Positions 5,771 through 7,004 of a DNA stretch of 7,004 nucleotides are shown here, in pieces. Each line of letters opens with the position of its first letter. The stretch's first letter is position 1. The position numbers and the translations under genes were made by a program. A model generated the notes under the pieces. It was not told the DNA's origin and ran no database searches. It saw only the letters and a program-made list of their open reading frames with translations. Where the stretch lies: assembly GCA_003448675.1 (NCBI GenBank), contig DLXZ01000226.1, forward strand, positions 3,703 through 10,706, read 5' to 3'. The DNA comes from Porticoccaceae bacterium. Lineage in GTDB: Bacteria > Pseudomonadota > Gammaproteobacteria > Pseudomonadales > Porticoccaceae.

Positions 5771-7004
5771 ATGACCCAAACCGCCAATGAACAATCCCGG
5801 ATCAAGGAACTGATAGCCAAGGGACGTGAGCAGGGCTTTCTCACTTATGCCGAGGTGAATGATCACCTGCCCGAGGATATCTCTGATCCCGATCAGGTCG
5901 AAGACATCATCCAGATGATCAACGACATGGGCATCAATGTGTTTGAAGCCGCACCCGATGCGGACACCCTGTTGATCACCACCGGCGATAACACCGCCGA
6001 TGAAATTGCCTCGGCTGAAGCCGCGGCAGCGCTGGCAGCCGTGGAAACCGAACAACATCGCACCACCGATCCGGTGCGCATGTATATGCGTGAAATGGGC
6101 ACCGTCGAGCTGCTCACTCGCGAAGGTGAAATCGCAATCGCCAAACGCATAGAAGAAGGCATCCGGGAAGTCATGGCCGCTGTATCCGGCTGGCCGGGCA
6201 ATGTCGACCGGGTACTTAATGAATATGACCTCATCGACACCGGCGAGCGCAAGCTCACCGACATCATCGCTGGCTACCTCAACCCGGTGGAGCACGTCCC
6301 CTCGGCGCTGGAACAGGCCAATAAAAAAGCCGAGGCCGGCGACGATGACAGCGAAGATGAGAATGAAGGCGGGTTGGACCCGATGGAAGCCCTGGCCCGC
6401 TTCAAGGCGCTGCGCAAACAAAACGACAAAACCAAACGCTCTATCGCACGCAATGGTCGCACCCACTCAGCGGCGCAGAAAAACCTAGCGGAGCTGGGAG
6501 AGCTGTTTAAGTACTTCAAACTCACACCCCGGCAATACGATCCGCTGATCCAGGCGGTGCGGGCCACACTGGGTGCCATCCGGCAACATGAACGGAATAT
6601 CATGACCATCTGTGTGCGCCAGTGCGGTATGTCCCGCAAGGACTTTATTGACAATTTCCCCGGCAACGAGAGTAATCTGCGCTGGGCCAGCAACCTGGGG
6701 CGTCGCAAGCAGGCCTACGCATCCGCTATTCGCGAGCATCAGGAAGCCATCAGCAACGAACAACAAAAATTACTCGACCTCGAAGAGAGCAGCGGCCTTG
6801 CCATTGCCGAGATCAAGGACATCAACCGACGCATGTCCATCGGTGAAGCCAAATCGCGGCGCGCCAAAAAAGAAATGGTTGAGGCCAACCTGCGTCTGGT
6901 GATCTCCATCGCCAAGAAATACACCAATCGCGGCCTGCAATTCCTCGACCTGATTCAGGAAGGTAATATCGGCCTGATGAAAGCCGTCGACAAGTTCGAA
7001 TACC
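5771..7004 (+). CDS. rpoD: RNA polymerase primary sigma factor, sigma-70 (3' end outside the window)
   Basis: Housekeeping sigma factor that directs core RNA polymerase to -10/-35 promoters. 411 complete codons are present, then the window ends. Region 1.1 (about 1-80) contains [16 protein letters not shown] (22-37) and [13 protein letters not shown] (43-55); region 1.2 is [20 protein letters not shown] (99-118) with [10 protein letters not shown] after it; the non-conserved region (about 131-355) holds an acidic patch [12 protein letters not shown] (190-201); region 2.1 is [20 protein letters not shown] (363-382) and region 2.2 [20 protein letters not shown] (387-406). It stops at DKFEY, so regions 2.3-4 that read the promoter are missing. 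That Tyr is residue 411 here against 421 in E. coli by my count, so the non-conserved region is about ten residues shorter. ATG at 5771 has GGA seven bases upstream. Last known gene of the operon. Confidence 0.98.
   Translation, partial: MTQTANEQSRIKELIAKGREQGFLTYAEVNDHLPEDISDPDQVEDIIQMINDMGINVFEAAPDADTLLITTGDNTADEIASAEAAAALAAVETEQHRTTDPVRMYMREMGTVELLTREGEIAIAKRIEEGIREVMAAVSGWPGNVDRVLNEYDLIDTGERKLTDIIAGYLNPVEHVPSALEQANKKAEAGDDDSEDENEGGLDPMEALARFKALRKQNDKTKRSIARNGRTHSAAQKNLAELGELFKYFKLTPRQYDPLIQAVRATLGAIRQHERNIMTICVRQCGMSRKDFIDNFPGNESNLRWASNLGRRKQAYASAIREHQEAISNEQQKLLDLEESSGLAIAEIKDINRRMSIGEAKSRRAKKEMVEANLRLVISIAKKYTNRGLQFLDLIQEGNIGLMKAVDKFEY

Noticed and set aside
5726..6466. Long 246-codon open frame antisense to rpoD
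   Set aside because: The plus strand unmistakably encodes sigma-70 here; the antisense frame has no recognisable domain and is a codon-bias shadow. The same applies to the antisense frames over dnaG and yqeY.
1..7004. A previously undescribed biological system, mobile element, CRISPR array or RNA gene
   Set aside because: All coding sequence is accounted for by eight conserved housekeeping or stress genes, gaps are at most about 210 bp, and no transposase, integrase, repeat array, tRNA or defence motif was seen.

Overview
The window looks like chromosomal DNA of a gammaproteobacterium, probably from the Pseudomonas-like or marine Cellvibrionales/Oceanospirillales side of the class. Three things point there: the protein sequences read very close to E. 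coli and Pseudomonas orthologs, the GC content looks moderate (mid-50s % by eye, not counted), and yqeY sits between rpsU and dnaG as I recall it in Pseudomonas. Genus cannot be fixed from this stretch alone.

Layout. Positions 1-348 (+) hold the 3' part of a small heat-shock protein gene (Hsp20/alpha-crystallin). It converges on a minus-strand cluster, tsaD-folB-folK (2478 down to 487), and a strong hairpin terminator at 457-485 separates the two. At 2479-2655 lies a 177-bp divergent promoter region. From it the macromolecular synthesis operon runs rightward: rpsU (ribosomal protein S21), a GatB/YqeY-domain gene, dnaG (primase), and the first two thirds of rpoD (housekeeping sigma factor), which the window end cuts in region 2.2. 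A rho-independent terminator or attenuator follows rpsU, and a possible extra promoter precedes rpoD.

How the genes work together. rpsU, dnaG and rpoD serve the initiation steps of translation, replication and transcription; their shared operon with internal control sites is a classic arrangement. The divergent cluster supplies universal tRNA modification (TsaD, t6A37) and two consecutive folate steps (FolB, then FolK). Every gene is recognisable core housekeeping. I see no mobile element, CRISPR, tRNA/rRNA gene, phage gene or defence system, and no undescribed system.

Points worth a second look: replaced catalytic-loop residues in FolK, the absence of plsY between tsaD and folB, an inverted repeat just upstream of yqeY, the terminator plus a second possible hairpin after rpsU, and a long Pro/acid-rich linker in DnaG. 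No gene-free stretch exceeds about 210 bp.
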